This document shows, one piece after another, positions 29,556-47,386 of a stretch of DNA of 64,000 nt; position 1 is the first letter of the stretch, and every line of letters starts with the position of its first letter. The position numbers and the translations under genes were made by a program. Location: assembly GCF_000313135.1 (NCBI RefSeq), contig NW_004457313.1, positions 243,688 through 307,687 of the forward strand. Reading direction: 5' to 3'. Origin of the DNA: Acanthamoeba castellanii str. Neff (taxonomy: Eukaryota > Discosea > Longamoebia > Acanthamoebidae). Under the pieces are notes generated by a model. It did no database searches, was not told the DNA's origin, and worked only from the letters and a program-made list of their open reading frames with translations.

Positions 29556-32151
29556 CTATCCATCTGGCTTCTCTCTGTTCTCCCTGAAGTGCTGCTCGCA
29601 TTCGACTTCCAGCGTCGCCAGCATCTTCAGCGTTGCCTCCTGCTCGTGCCGCACACTAGGATACGCGAACGCAGCTTGGATTGTGTGTGGCTGCGTGACT
29701 CTGTCGGCCCGATAGGCCTCGGCCGGGGTGCGGCCTCGGGCGTCGCGCAGCGAAAAGTCCAGCCCGAGCCGCTGCCACGCCCGCAGATCTCTGAACTCGA
29801 GCGGGTAGCGGTGAGCGATCGTGCGGCCCTCGCTGTCGCGCGCGTTGATGTCCGCCCCGTGTTTGACCAGTTCCGTCAGTGTGCCGAGGTGCAGCGAGCG
29901 CGCCGGATCGAACAGGTGCACCGGAGCCACTGGATCGCTTGCACCACCGCCGGTGTCGAGCCTGACCTCCAGCACGTCGAAGAGCGCCTGCAAGCTCCTC
30001 AGGTGCTTGTCGAGGACCCACCGCGGAAGGCGCGGGGCCTGGAGTACGGCAGCCGACGAGGGCCGCCAGCACATCGGTCTGCTCGCTGTGGATAGAGAAG
30101 CCATGGGCCAACAGCAGGTCCAGCATGTCGAGGGCACGGTCCTCGCTCGACGGTCGGTAGAGCAGACTGTCGGTGCGCTCCCACCGCAGCACCAGAGCGA
30201 CCAGCGACAGGCCGGGGCTGCCCACCGCGGCCGCGCCGCACTCCAGCAGCAGCCGGGCCACGCGCGCCCTCTCCTCGTCGTACGCCTTGCACGCTCGCTT
30301 GTTGTTCGCCTTGGGGCTCGGGATGTGAGCCAACAAGAACCCGACCACGCCCCACCCTTTCGCCTGTGGGCGTCGCTGGGCGTCAGAGCTCTAGCTCTGC
30401 AAGCTGGATGGCGTGGTGGTGGTGGTGGTGGTGGTGGTGGTGGTGGTGGTGGTGGTGGTGGTGGTGGTGGTGGTGGTGGTGGTGGTGGTGGTGGTGGCGG
30501 TACCAGGATGGTGGGGTCGGCGCCCTTGTCGAGTAGGTGGCCGATCAGCCCGCAGTCGAGCCGCGACGACCTACAGGCCGCGTGCAAGCAGGTCCTGCCG
30601 TTGTGCCTGTTGCGCGCGTTGATGTCGGCACCACGTTCCAGGAGCATCTCCACCAGCTCCCTCCTGTTGGCTTCCGCCTGTGCCCAACCAACAACTCTTT
30701 GTTTGTACATACTTGCTTGTTGTGTGTCGTGTCGTGCTGGTGTCGTGTCGTGTCGTGTGAAGGAAGAGGTACCGTCACTGCCGTGCACAGTGGAATGGCG
30801 GACTCTTTGCCGTTGCCGTTGGCCAGGGCTCCGTGATTCAGAAGCGCTCGTACCATGGCCACGTCGCCTCGTCTCGCGGCCAGGCCGAGGGCCGACATGG
30901 CGCCAAATCCCGTGGTCTCGCGCACCTGCTCCTCCGAGAGCATGGGTAACAGCAGCGCGAACACCTCCGAGCGGCGGCTGTCGCACGCCTCCAAGAAGGC
31001 TGAGCGTTGCATTAACGCAAACACGACGCCATACCTCACCGTCTTAATCATAGCTAGACAGACACGTAGCGTTGTTGGCATGGCGGTGCGGGTACCGGTG
31101 TTGCCTTTGCAGTTGGTGGCCTGCAGGAGCTGCTGCCTCGTGGCCTGGGAGCCTCGGCCCAGGAGGAAGGCCATCAGCCCCGTGTGCCCCCCTTCGGCGG
31201 CCATCAGAAAGAGCTCCGACGAGGACCGCGCCAACCGCTCGAGCCTGCTCGCCTTCGTCTGGGCGAGCACCTCGTCGAGCTGATGGATACGCCACAGCGA
31301 CGCATCGGCCTCGCTCTCGCTGGCGGCAGCGGCGCCGAGCAAGCGGCGCACGAGAATGTCGACCACGGCCACCGGAGAGCCCAGCAGGAAGGCGCGCGTG
31401 ATGGTCGCCGGAACCACGCCAGCGTGGCGGGTCACCAGATCGACCGTGGGCTCGCTGCCGCTCCACACGGCCCACCAACTCGGGTGGTCCTGGCCTCTCG
31501 CCGACTGGTGGTCGCGGTGCCTGCAGAGTAGGGAAAAAGCGGCAGGCTCGGTGGCGATGAGGCGGCGCAGTAGCGCATGGTGGCCTCGCGTGATGGTCCA
31601 CCGCACCATCTCCTCCACGTTTCCAGCACTCAACAACCTTGTCGCGTGTCGTTGTTCGTGTGTTGTGTGTCGTGTCGAGTGCCGTGTGCCGCGTGTGTCC
31701 ACGAATCAGAAACGCTCAAAAAGCAGACATGGGGCATTGGGGGTATACGAACTGAGTTCTGGTGCGTTCGCAACGGAGGCAGCTCGATCTCCAGTCGTTG
31801 TTTCCATCCCGCAGCTTCTTCCGCAAGCGAAGCTCCCTGTTGGTTGGCCCCACCTGCACTCTGCCAAATCTTGCCTCATGCACCTACGGACACAACGAAA
31901 AAGTTAATATATTTTGTTTTGATATTTAGCATCTTCAACACAAAATATAACAAAGGGGGAGGGTGTACGGTGCGCCAGAGGAAGTCGCCAGGCGGGGACG
32001 CGGGGTTGATCGTGGCGTGCCACCTCCGGCACACGAGCTCGGCGCGCGACAGGTCGCTCCAGTCCAACCAGGAGAACACCTGCAGCGTCACCTCCACCGG
32101 CAGGAGCCCCCACACAGAGTAGTCCTCTGTAGGGTGGTCTTCGTCGGCCAT
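29556..32151 (-). CDS. F-box / ankyrin-repeat protein B (possibly damaged)
   Basis: Paralogue of the protein at 18400-21207, same domain order: F-box (LLPVEVTLQVFSWLDWSDL, LVCRRW, about 32100), MVRWTITRGHHALLRRLIA, FLEACDSRRSEVFALLLPML, LAARRGDVAMVRALLNHGA, LVEMLLERGADINARNRHNG, VKHGADINARDSEGRTIAH and SLRDARGRTPAEAYRA. Exon junctions match copy A, except that the CA-rich intron of A is absent: ATCCAC joins AGCGAG directly at 30087/30088. Just after, at about 30040-30056, roughly 20 codons present in A are missing and the frame changes. No intron with matching phases repairs this. If it is not an assembly error, the protein loses its last ankyrin block. A 28-copy CCA repeat lies in the intron after GADPTIL. 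Confidence 0.78.
30414..30497. repeat. TGG/CCA microsatellite (28 copies)
   Basis: Perfect trinucleotide array placed five bases inside the GTACCG donor of an F-box B intron (minus strand). It creates artefactual poly-Pro or poly-Gly frames. Confidence 0.95.
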
Positions 32152-32382
32152 CCTCAACAACTAATTTTTTTTGCTACCGTTTTTAACTACGTAAAATTTC
32201 TATTGGGCGTAATTTTGAAGTGGAAGGGTTTAAGGTAAGGGCTGATGACGTGAGCAGGAGCACAGCTTTCTTTTTGAAAAAAAAGCTTATGGCCAGGATC
32301 ATCATCCCCACAAATACAATTTTTTATTTCTGGTGTGCTTTCTTTTCCATAGCTTCAAACCAGACGCCTAACTAACCATGAC
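32152..32382. other. Short spacer between F-box B and the copia remnant
   Basis: Promoter-side region of F-box B. A+T-rich with no gene seen. Confidence 0.4.
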
Positions 32383-32387
32383 AACAC

Positions 32388-32535
32388 TGTTGGAATGTCC
32401 ACAAGGACAGGTTTCTGTTGGTGTTCCTGACATACCTCCTGACAGATCACCTCTGTCACAGTATAAAAGCACAGACAGACCTCAGGGTCCTTTGTCTCTT
32501 CTTCTTTCCTTTCAGTACACTCATTGCTCTCAACA
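32388..32535 (+). repeat. Left LTR of copia remnant
   Basis: Begins TG, ends CA. Contains a TATAAAAG box (about 32461) and a CTCTTCTTCTTTCCTTTCAG tract shared with the right copy. Confidence 0.88.
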
Positions 32536-32549
32536 GGTTATGGGACCCA
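32536..32549 (+). promoter_or_regulatory. Primer-binding site (half initiator tRNA-Met type)
   Basis: GGTTATGGGACCCA follows the LTR immediately. The same GGTTATGGG core is the known primer site of Drosophila copia, which uses an internal tRNA-iMet fragment. Confidence 0.75.
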
Positions 32550-32908
32550 TGCCATTACATCAACATCAACACTTAAATGAAGGTTTAAGACCCCACTGGC
32601 TAACTAGCATGGCAGAGGCAAATCTCCACTTCTGTGAGAGAGAGGGCTCTGGGGGTTCATCACCAGAGCCAGTGGGAGTAGCAGAGGAGTCAGCCTCAAG
32701 CCTACTCAACAGGACAGTCAAGTACACAAAGCTCAAGCAGCAAGCCACCAGAGCTATTCACACCCACCTTGCAGACAATCTTCACATTGACATCAGGGGC
32801 TGCCACCTGTGTGAAGCTGGGCTGGACAAGTCCCTTGAAGTCCAATACTGTCCCATGAACTGGATGCTGGTGGACACCCTCAGTCAAGTCTTAGTCCAAC
32901 ACCATTGA
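32540..32908 (+). pseudogene. Residual copia pol 3' end
   Basis: Open frame without intact gag-pol. The last 45 residues align by eye to the conserved HIDIRxHxxRE...VxYxPTxxMxADxLTKxL end of copia RNase H. The upstream part (LTSMAEANLHFCEREGSG) is not recognised and may be a junction product of the internal deletion. Confidence 0.75.
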
Positions 32909-33060
32909 AAACTCCTATGTCTGCAAGGACAGGTTTCTGTTGGGCGTTCCTGATGGACCTCCCAACGGATCACCTCCGTCACACTAATAAAAGCACAGAT
33001 GGACCTCAGGGTCCTTTGTCTCTTCTTCTTTCCTTTCAGTACACTCGTCACTCTACAACA
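32906..33060 (+). repeat. Right LTR of copia remnant
   Basis: Matches the left LTR over most of its length (AAGGACAGGTTTCTGTTGG, CACAGAT/CGGACCTCAGGGTCC, the pyrimidine tract), with scattered differences. This shows the insertion is not very recent. Ends ACAACA at 33060. Confidence 0.88.
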
Positions 33061-33218
33061 AACACACACCTCTGAAACAATATTGCATCACATTCTACCC
33101 TTGTGCACGCGCAGGTGCACATTAGATCACCACCAATCCGTCCAACAGAAGCCGCACATGCAATGGCGAAGAAGAGGAAACACCCAAAGAGCTCTGTGTG
33201 ATGCACATATGGAGAGAT

Positions 33219-39990
<6,772 letters not shown>

Positions 39991-40461
39991 GGTTTGTGCC
40001 TTGCTTTTCGTTGTAGTTGTGTTCGTCTCACAGTTTTTGGGAGCAATGCCAGGCAAGGGGGCAAGCACAAGCTTTCACCACTACCGCCTAGTTACGGTTC
40101 CGTGTCACATCGCCGACTGTCAGGAATCGATGCATCTCGGATCGGTCATGTTCGTTTTTCGCGTGCCGGCAGTTGGCCAACTTATTCCATCGCGCCTTGA
40201 TTGGTGGAGCAAATAGCAGGTTTTTCTTTTTGTTTTCTGCCTTATTCTCTTTTTTTCTTGAATGAGGTGTGCGTTGTTCACCCGGCCGCAGATGCGTCGA
40301 GGCGCAGGAGGCGTGCGACCATTTAGCCACTTCCCACCCCGCGCAGACCATGGGTCGCACGAACCGGAGCCCTACATAACAGATGGTGCAATCTAGCATT
40401 CTTGATTTATTTTAATTTATTTTAAAAGGACAAAATATTTGTGGGCTGGACAGGGTGCAGG
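39991..40461. other. Divergent intergenic region (receptor B / pseudouridine synthase)
   Basis: About 470 bases between two divergent starts, so it probably contains both promoters. A+T-rich blocks lie near 40220-40260 and 40400-40440, next to the plus-strand gene. No RNA gene was recognised. Confidence 0.45.
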
Positions 40462-42093
40462 ATGGTACGTCCGTACTGGTTCCAGTACCGAGCACGAGCA
40501 AAGGGCCACTGGGTCGGGCAGCCGCTCATCCGCATTCTCACTTCCCATTTCCACCGGCATCCACCAGCGTATTATGTACGCGTACTCGCCCCCCTTTTTT
40601 GCTTGCGGTGCGTCTCACTGTTTTTCTGCTGCAGCTCGAAGCAGTCGAGACCGGGCGAGTCAAAGTTAATCAGCAACGCGCTGCGCCTGATCAGTACTGC
40701 GCATCCGTACACATGTGACTGATGGCATGGTGCGTGGTGCTCATCAATCTCTCGATCCTCCTCTCCAGGCTCTTTGCAGCGACTGACCTGCTGCACCACG
40801 ACATGCACATTCACGAACCCGCGGTGACAAGCGAACCCGTGCAGATCATCCACTCGTCGGACGAGCTCGTAGTCGTCAACAAACCAGCCGGACTGCCGGT
40901 TCGTCACATAAGTCCCCCGGCAGCCATAGCATTTGCTAATGCGTTCTTTCTTTTCTCCTTCGTGTCTCTCTTTGCAGTGTCATGAAGTCTCGTTGTACAA
41001 ATATAACACGCTGTCGGCCATCCTGCGGTTGGAGATGAACGTGAACGCACAGTCATGTATGTAGATTTGACCTGCTGATGTACTGTTCATGCAGGCACGG
41101 CCCCGCTCACGCAAACCTCCTTATTGTTGTGACCAAATGCGCGAAACCAGGTGTGAATCGCCTCGACGGTCCGGTCTCTGGCGTGATCTTGTTTCCTCGG
41201 ACCTTCCCGGAGGCAAGGAAGCTTCACATGGCCATCATGACAGGGCAAGTGGGGAAGTTCTACATCGCCCGTGTGCGCGGAAAGTTTCCCATGTACGGCC
41301 GGCCTCACTCAATGCTGCGCACAGTTGGGGCTCACTCATTTGGTTCGCCACTGCAGTGACCGGGTCGAGTGCGCGGTGCCTCTGGTGCAGGCCGAGACCG
41401 GGGTTAGCCTGGTGGACTATGAAAAGGGGAGGACAGCGCATACAATTTTTGAACACGCTGGCTATGACTCCGCCACGGACACAAGGTACTTTTGCCAGGC
41501 CTGTGAGTTGTGTGCGATGTCTAGTATTCACCTCCCTTCTCTGTGACAGCTTGGTGAAGTGTAACCCGACTACTGGGCGCCGGCACCAGATACGCGCGCA
41601 CCTGAACCACCTCGGCTTCCCCATCGCCAATGATCTGCTTTACGGTTCGCCACGTGTCGTCGTCGCAATGGTGGCTGGCCTGGCTGACCCCAACCATTGC
41701 AATTACCTTACCTCTTACCTTTGTCGCCAAAGGCCAGGGACCGCTTGTGCGCAGCCGCGCTGAGTTCCTGAAGCTCCAGCAGGGCAGCGCAGAAGACTGG
41801 AGCCAGATGTCCCCCGAGGAGCTCACCGCATTCAAGGAATCCCAGCCAGGTATGCTACCAACCCACTCACGCAATCGCGTAACAACAACACCCTGATACA
41901 CTTTCACTACAAACAAACAGAGAGGTTCGTCAAGGAGGACCTGCGGGCGCAGGACCTGGACATGGACTGCTGGAACTGCCGCAAGGGCCTCCTGCACTCC
42001 TTCCGACCAAAGCAGATTTGGCTGCACGCGCATCAGTACCGCGGCGACGGCTGGCACTTCACCGCGCCGCTTCCTTCTTGGGCGCAAGCGTGA
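40462..42093 (+). CDS. RluA-family pseudouridine synthase (RPUSD2/Rib2-like)
   Basis: Converts uridine to pseudouridine in tRNA or rRNA. Exons: [19 protein letters not shown] (start ATG 40462), TGRVKVN, a block [20 protein letters not shown] followed by [11 protein letters not shown] (about 40875), and [20 protein letters not shown]. Then [20 protein letters not shown] (catalytic Asp codon about 41165), [32 protein letters not shown] with DLLYG, and a C-terminal [17 protein letters not shown]. The order matches eukaryotic RPUSD2/Pus9/Rib2. The residue after the catalytic Asp is Gly, where RLDR or RLDK is usual, and TSG reads VSG. TGA ends the gene at 42091-42093. Confidence 0.86.
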
Positions 42094-42698
42094 CCACCTT
42101 GTCGGTACCGCATTTATCTTGCTTGCCAACCACAATTACCACTACACATCAATAAGTGCTACCTTGAGACCAACATCCAACAAGACCTGATCAGATCGCC
42201 AGCAGGTTGACAATGAACCAAGAGAGCGTGAGGGCCAAATATCCCCACAACCTGCAGGAGAGCTCTTTTTCTTGAATGGCTCCTGCTTTTATCCCCTTTT
42301 TGTTGCTTTCCGTTCGAAATTTCGAGTAGTTGAGGAGGTAAATTTCAGGTGCACCTCTTCAACTCTGTGTCGGTCTCTGCATCCGCCCGGCCCGCATCCC
42401 CGCTCGGCATCACCCTCCCCCCACCGCCTTCAGGAATCCTCTCCATTATATCCAAACCTGTACAAACCACCCACATCAACCAGCAAGCAGCTCAGCGCAG
42501 CCACAACACAACACCACCGCAATACCAAGCCGCCTGCACCTCCTAAAATTAGCGGGAATTGGGGGCTTGCCGTGATAGAAGAGGGAACACAACAAGAAGA
42601 AGGCGATACGACCCACGCCTAGAGAGGAAGGTAAAGCGATAGAGAGAAAGAAAGAGAAAGAGAAAGAGAGAGATTCTTCGCTCTTTTTCAAAAACAGA
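42094..42698. other. Intergenic, purine/pyrimidine simple sequence before the F-box-arrestin gene
   Basis: No gene supported. A GAAA-rich tract at about 42635-42672 lies just upstream of the next ATG. An AGGTAAAT...TTTCAGG pair near 42330-42350 could be part of a 5' UTR intron. Confidence 0.4.
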
Positions 42699-45694
42699 AT
42701 GATGATGCGGTCGCTGTCGTCCTCCATCAAGAGGAAGACGAAGAAGAAGCTCTTCTCCAGCAAGAAGAAGGGCGGGAGCGCCCGCGGCGATCGCCGGCAG
42801 GGGACCGCGGACGCGGTCGAGGAAGGAGCCGACGATCCGGCCTCCGTCGCTGGCCAAAGCTACGTCGACTCAGCGGCGTTCTTCGGTCTGGCCCGCAGCA
42901 GCGACGGCAGCTACGAGTCGCTCGAGCGCGCCAAGGAGGAGGGCAAGGCCTTCGAGCTGCAGAACATGGAGGAGGTGCGACAGGCCCACGTCGAGCGCGA
43001 CATGCTGAAGGCCATGGGTCCCGTGGCGCTGGCGTTCCAGAACGAGATACAGATGGAAGCGCGGCCCGCCACGCCCAACACTTCGGCCAATGACCTCCTC
43101 TTGGGTTCGGCCGAGCCGGCGGCTGCGACGACGACGACAACGACGACCACCGAGGAGAAGGGCAAGGAGAAGCCCGGCGAAGCGGAGGCGCTGCAGCACA
43201 TCGTCTACGGCGACGCCGACTACTACGTTCTTCTCGTGCTCACGCACCTGCCGCGCGAGGTACGCGCAAGCTATGCCACGTCGCAGCGCGCCAACTACGC
43301 ACGAATTCTCACACTTCCTCTGTTTCTTCTTTCTTTGTCTTTATTTGTGTTTTAAAACAACGCGGCAGGTGCTGTATCGCATCTTCTCGTTCCTCCAGCC
43401 GATGGACCTCTTGAACGTGGGCCAGACGTGCACGCTCCTCAAGGAGGTGTCCGAAGACGAATACCTCTGGCGTGCTCTCTACTACGTACGATGGACACGA
43501 CACGACACGCCACGACACGACACGACACGACACGACACGACACGACACGACACACACGACACACACGGAGAAGTGCATAACACTGATTTTGAACTTGTGC
43601 AGTACTCGAAGGAGAAGCACCATCTGGAGCACAACCCCTACAAGGCCAAGAGGAGGAAGTGGGGCAACGAGCAGCTGACGTGGCGGGAACGCTACAAGCT
43701 CACCTTCGTCGTAAAGCAGCGGAAGAGCAAGGGCAAGAAGAAGATCCGAAAGCTGCTGGGCGGGACCGACAACGAGCTCTTCCTCAATCTCAACTGCTCC
43801 GTCTTCGAGTGCCAGGAGGCCAGCGAGCCCGACCAGTACATCACCGGAGAGGTAAACAGACACCACCACCACCCACCACCACCTCCCACCACCAGGGGCT
43901 TAACGCCAGTGTACGCGATTGGGCAGGTTACGATCAACGTGCGTTCGGAGAAGGTGGTCACACATGGGCTGTACCTCATGGTGTACGGCCAAGAGGCATT
44001 CCGCTCCTACGATGCCGCTCGCAATGTACCAATACTACTCTCGTGTTCCTTTTCGCTCTCCACTCTGACAATGTCACTCACTCACTCACTCACTCACTCA
44101 CTCACCACCATCACCACCCACCACCACCACCACCCACCACCACCACCATCGCCACCCCACCACCACCACCCATCACCAACCGCGCAGGCCATACGCAAGT
44201 CGAAGCGCCCGGTTCTGGGGTTCTATCTCAACATCCTGGGCGACACGCCGTGGAAGGAGCGCAAGCGCAATACGATCACCCTCTACCGCGGCACGTACCG
44301 GTACCCGATCCGGTGCGTGTTCCCGAAGAAGAGCCTGCTGGACCAGCGGCTGCCGCCCAGCTTCCTCCGCATGATGCCCAAGACGGGCAGCTACTTCCGT
44401 GTGGAGTACTACGCGAGCGTGGTCCTGGGCCTGCCCTTTCCGCACAGCAACGTCATGTCCATGAAGCACAACATCCTCCTCCACAATAGCAAGCGCATGG
44501 ACCGCAAGCTCAAGACCCGTGTTGAGCGCGTCGCCGGCTGTACGCACTCTTCCCGTCATTTTTATTGACACACGACACACGACACACGACACACAGCTTA
44601 CCTATTTATATGTTTACCACTGTGAAATTACAGCGCCGGCCCACGAAGCGGTGGAGAAGCGATTCCTGATGAAGGCCGACCGACGGGCGCGATTCGAGGC
44701 GCACTTGGACAAGACCTTCTTCTACCTCGACGAGGAGTCAATCACCATCACCTGCAACATCGACAACCGGTGCTCCAAGTCGCGGGTTCATGCCGTCTCG
44801 GTCACGGTGCTCGAGATCCTGGGCGAGTCGCAGGTGTGCCGCGAGATCGTCAAGCGCGGCGCGGGCGGGGTGGGCCGCTGGCAGCTCGTCGCCGACAACC
44901 AACGCGGCATCCGGCCCAACGGGGATGATGACAACCAAAACGACGACAACAACGACGACAACGATGAGGGGCAGCAGCAACGTCGCGGCGATGATGGTGA
45001 CCAAGACGAGGCGGACGGCGAGGAGATGGAGCTTCACGAAGAGGGCGACAACGAGTATGATGAAGGTGAAGAGGGAGACCGCTTGGGCGAGGAGTCGACC
45101 GAGGGCAGTAGCCCCGAGGTCGAGGAGAGGCCCGCGTGGGCTGGCCGCAGACGCGGCAGCCTGGGGAGCAGCGGCGGCGCTAGCTCGGCAGCGCCTCCCC
45201 TGCCCGGCCGACGAAGAAACAGCATCGCCGGCGGGGAGCAATCGAGCTCGTCGTCATCATCGTCATCTTCATCGACGCCCTCGCAGACACACGACGTCAT
45301 CCGCAGGTCGAGCCTGGGCGGCGCCGGCGCCAGCGTCGCAGCCGATCCGCAGGCCTTCATGCAGCGCCGCCGCAATAGTCTCGCCGGCGAGCCGGGCGCC
45401 ACCAGGCGCGAACCAGTCAGCAACAATAACAGCGGCGGTGCGAGCAGCAGGTACCCAGAGATGGGCCGCCGGCTGGGTGAGAAGCGGATATACCACGTGC
45501 AGGTGGACGCGGGCGAGATGCTGCGCGGGGTGGAGCTCACCTACCCGGTGCGCTGGGGCGACGTGCTGGGCGAGTCGCTCTTCAACACCGCCACCTTCCA
45601 CCAGACCTACCTCCTCGTCGTCTCCTTCCACATGTCCTTCGGTCGCATCGACCCCCGCGTGCGGATCCCCATCTTCCTCATCAAGCGATGCTGA
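42699..45694 (+). CDS. F-box protein with arrestin-like domains
   Basis: Probable ubiquitin-ligase adaptor with arrestin fold. From ATG 42699 the N-terminus is basic (KRKTKKKLFSSKKKGG). The F-box spans an intron: LPREV / LYRIFSFLQPMDLLNVGQTC with DEYLWRALYY. The arrestin N-domain follows (LTFVVKQRKSKGKKKI, FLNLNCSVFECQ, TINVRSEKVVTHGLYLMVYG, LGFYLNILGDTPWKER and FPHSNVMSMKHNILL). The C-domain has FEAHLDKTFFYLDEESITIT and DNRCSKSRVHAVSVTVLEIL. A long Asp/Glu- then Ser-rich insert (about 44930-45300) separates it from the last strands (GVELTYPVRWGDVLGES, LVVSFHMSFGR). Introns contain ACACG and CACT/CAC repeats. The next gene starts 91 bp downstream. Confidence 0.82.
43495..43566. repeat. ACACG tandem repeat
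   Basis: Five-base units beginning nine bases after the GTACG donor of an intron in the F-box-arrestin gene. Confidence 0.9.
44074..44182. repeat. CACT then CAC simple repeats
   Basis: Two adjacent simple-sequence blocks fill most of an intron of the F-box-arrestin gene, ending next to its CGCAG acceptor. Confidence 0.85.
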
Positions 45695-45785
45695 TGGTTA
45701 AGTGGGCTGCTGACGTGGCGAATAAAAATAAAAACAAAAATAGTAAAAAATCAGTGTAATACTGCAGAAACAGTGGGAGAAGAAG

Positions 45786-47280
45786 ATGAGGAAGGTGGTG
45801 TTGTTTACTGGGCAGTGGGTGGACATGCCGTTCGCGGAGCTGTGCAAGCGGGCGGCGGCGATGGGGTTCGAGGGGCTGGAGGTGGCGTGCGGGGGCGACC
45901 ACCTCGACGTCCAGCGCGCGGCCGACGACCCCGCCTACGCCACCGCCCAGCGCTACACAGCCGCCGCCCACGGCCTGCAGATCGTCGCCATCTCCAACCA
46001 CCTCGTCGGTAACTCACTCACCCTGCTTTCCGTGCACCCACTGCCGACTGAGTACACCGCACACGCCGCACACCGCACACGACTCGCCGCACACGCTGCA
46101 GGGCAAGCGGTGTGCGATCGCATCGATGCACGGCACAGGGCCATCTTGCCGGCCCGGGTCTGGGGCGACGGCGACCCGGAGGGCGTGCGGCAGCGAGCCG
46201 CCGAGGAGATGCGGCTCACCGCCCGCGCGGCCGTCAACGTCGGCGTCACCGTCGTGACGGGCTTCACCGGTTCGAGCATCTGGCACCTCGCCTACAGCTT
46301 CCCGCCCGTGCCTCCGGCCTGGATCGACGAAGGTGCGGTGCGGCGCCATGCCACCCACCATCGCCCACATGTGCACCTACACCAGCGCGGCTGACTCGCT
46401 CGTCGCAGGGTACAACGACTTTGCGAAGCGCTGGCGGCCCATCCTGGACGCCTTCGACCAGCTCGGCGTGGACTTTGCGCTGGAGGTTCACCCCACAGGT
46501 ACCGGAGGCCTGTCAAAGCAGGCACACCCGCGCGAGAACTAATGCGACGTGCACGTGGCAGAGATTGCCTTCGACGTGGCCAGTACCGAGCGGGCGCTGG
46601 CGGCCATCGAGCGCCACCCGCGCTTCTGCTTCAACTTTGATCCGAGCCACTTCGTCTACCAGAACGTGGACTACGTGCTTTTCGTCAGGTCTCACTCACA
46701 CACGGTAGTGGTGAAGCTTCTCTACTCTTCTCACCTCGTCAGTACGTGTGCTGTCGTCGTGCGCTGAAATGACAGAAAGTTTGGGGACCGCATCAGGAAC
46801 GTGCACATGAAGGACTGCTATGTGTCGCCCACGCCGACGGAGGTGGGCACCTACGGCGGCCACGTCGCCTTCGGCGATCACAGGCGGAGGTAATGCCTTC
46901 CTCCTTCTTCTCCTCCTCGTGATTTTGAGTTCTGACTCGCCCGACCACTTCAGCTGGAACTTCCGCAGCCTGGGCCGAGGCAGCGTCAAGTTTGAAGAAA
47001 TCATCAGGTTCGACACAACACACACGACACGACACACACACGACACACACACGACACGCACACAGTAGACGCATCGGCTTACCTATATCTCTTCAGGGCT
47101 CTCAACGACGTGGGCTATGCCGGCGCGCTCTCGGTGGAGTGGGAAGACACGGGAATGGACCGTGAGCACGGTGCTGCCGAGTCGTGCCGGTTCGTGAAGC
47201 AGATCAACTTCAAGCCCAGCGCCTTCGCCTTCGATGCCCAGTTCAACCACCACCAGCCGACCACCGCCGGCCCCCAGTGA
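45786..47280 (+). CDS. Sugar phosphate isomerase/epimerase-like TIM barrel
   Basis: Xylose-isomerase-like TIM barrel of the AP-endonuclease-2 superfamily (IolE/hydroxypyruvate isomerase/tagatose epimerase type). The exact sugar is unknown. From ATG 45786: [67 protein letters not shown]. Metal-ligand candidates follow strand by strand: [10 protein letters not shown] (Glu), [11 protein letters not shown] (Asp/His), [10 protein letters not shown] (His/Asp), [10 protein letters not shown] (Glu). [12 protein letters not shown] and SCRFVKQI follow near the end. All four metal-site regions are kept, so it should be active. About seven exons with CGACAC-rich introns. Ends at TGA 47280. Confidence 0.86.
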
Positions 47281-47386
47281 AGGGTGTCGAGCGTGCTGTG
47301 AGCGTGTGCGGAGTCATAGACAAGGGCCACACGCGTCGACACAAATCACTTCATTTCGCCGCTACAAGTTGGGGTTGTTGCAGAAG

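Larger units (their letters stand above)
32388..33060 (+). mobile_element. Internally deleted Ty1/copia LTR retrotransposon
   Basis: Complete at both ends but mostly deleted inside. LTRs of 148 and about 155 bp flank a 370-bp interior. A 5-bp target duplication AACAC borders it (32383-32387 and 33061-33065). The left LTR starts TGTTGGAATGTCC and ends CAACA. Directly after it comes GGTTATGGGACCCA, a copia-type primer site complementary to the anticodon-loop region of initiator tRNA-Met. The interior has lost gag, protease, integrase and most of reverse transcriptase. Only the C-terminal end of the RNase H region remains (LHIDIRGCHLCEAG, VQYCPMNWMLVDTLSQVL), ending at TGA 32906-32908. It sits between the receptor B and F-box B genes; nothing comparable lies in block A. 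Confidence 0.9.

Noticed and set aside
30414..30497. Poly-proline segment as part of F-box B protein
   Set aside because: A GTACCG donor precedes it and a CCCACAG acceptor follows. The paralogue has an intron at the same point.
29821..31047. Long plus-strand frame with a poly-Gly run opposite F-box B
   Set aside because: It is the antisense of the F-box/ankyrin exons; the Gly run is the TGG/CCA microsatellite in an intron.
32378..32908. Single 176-codon gene
   Set aside because: Its first half is LTR sequence and its end is a copia RNase H tail, so it is a retrotransposon remnant.
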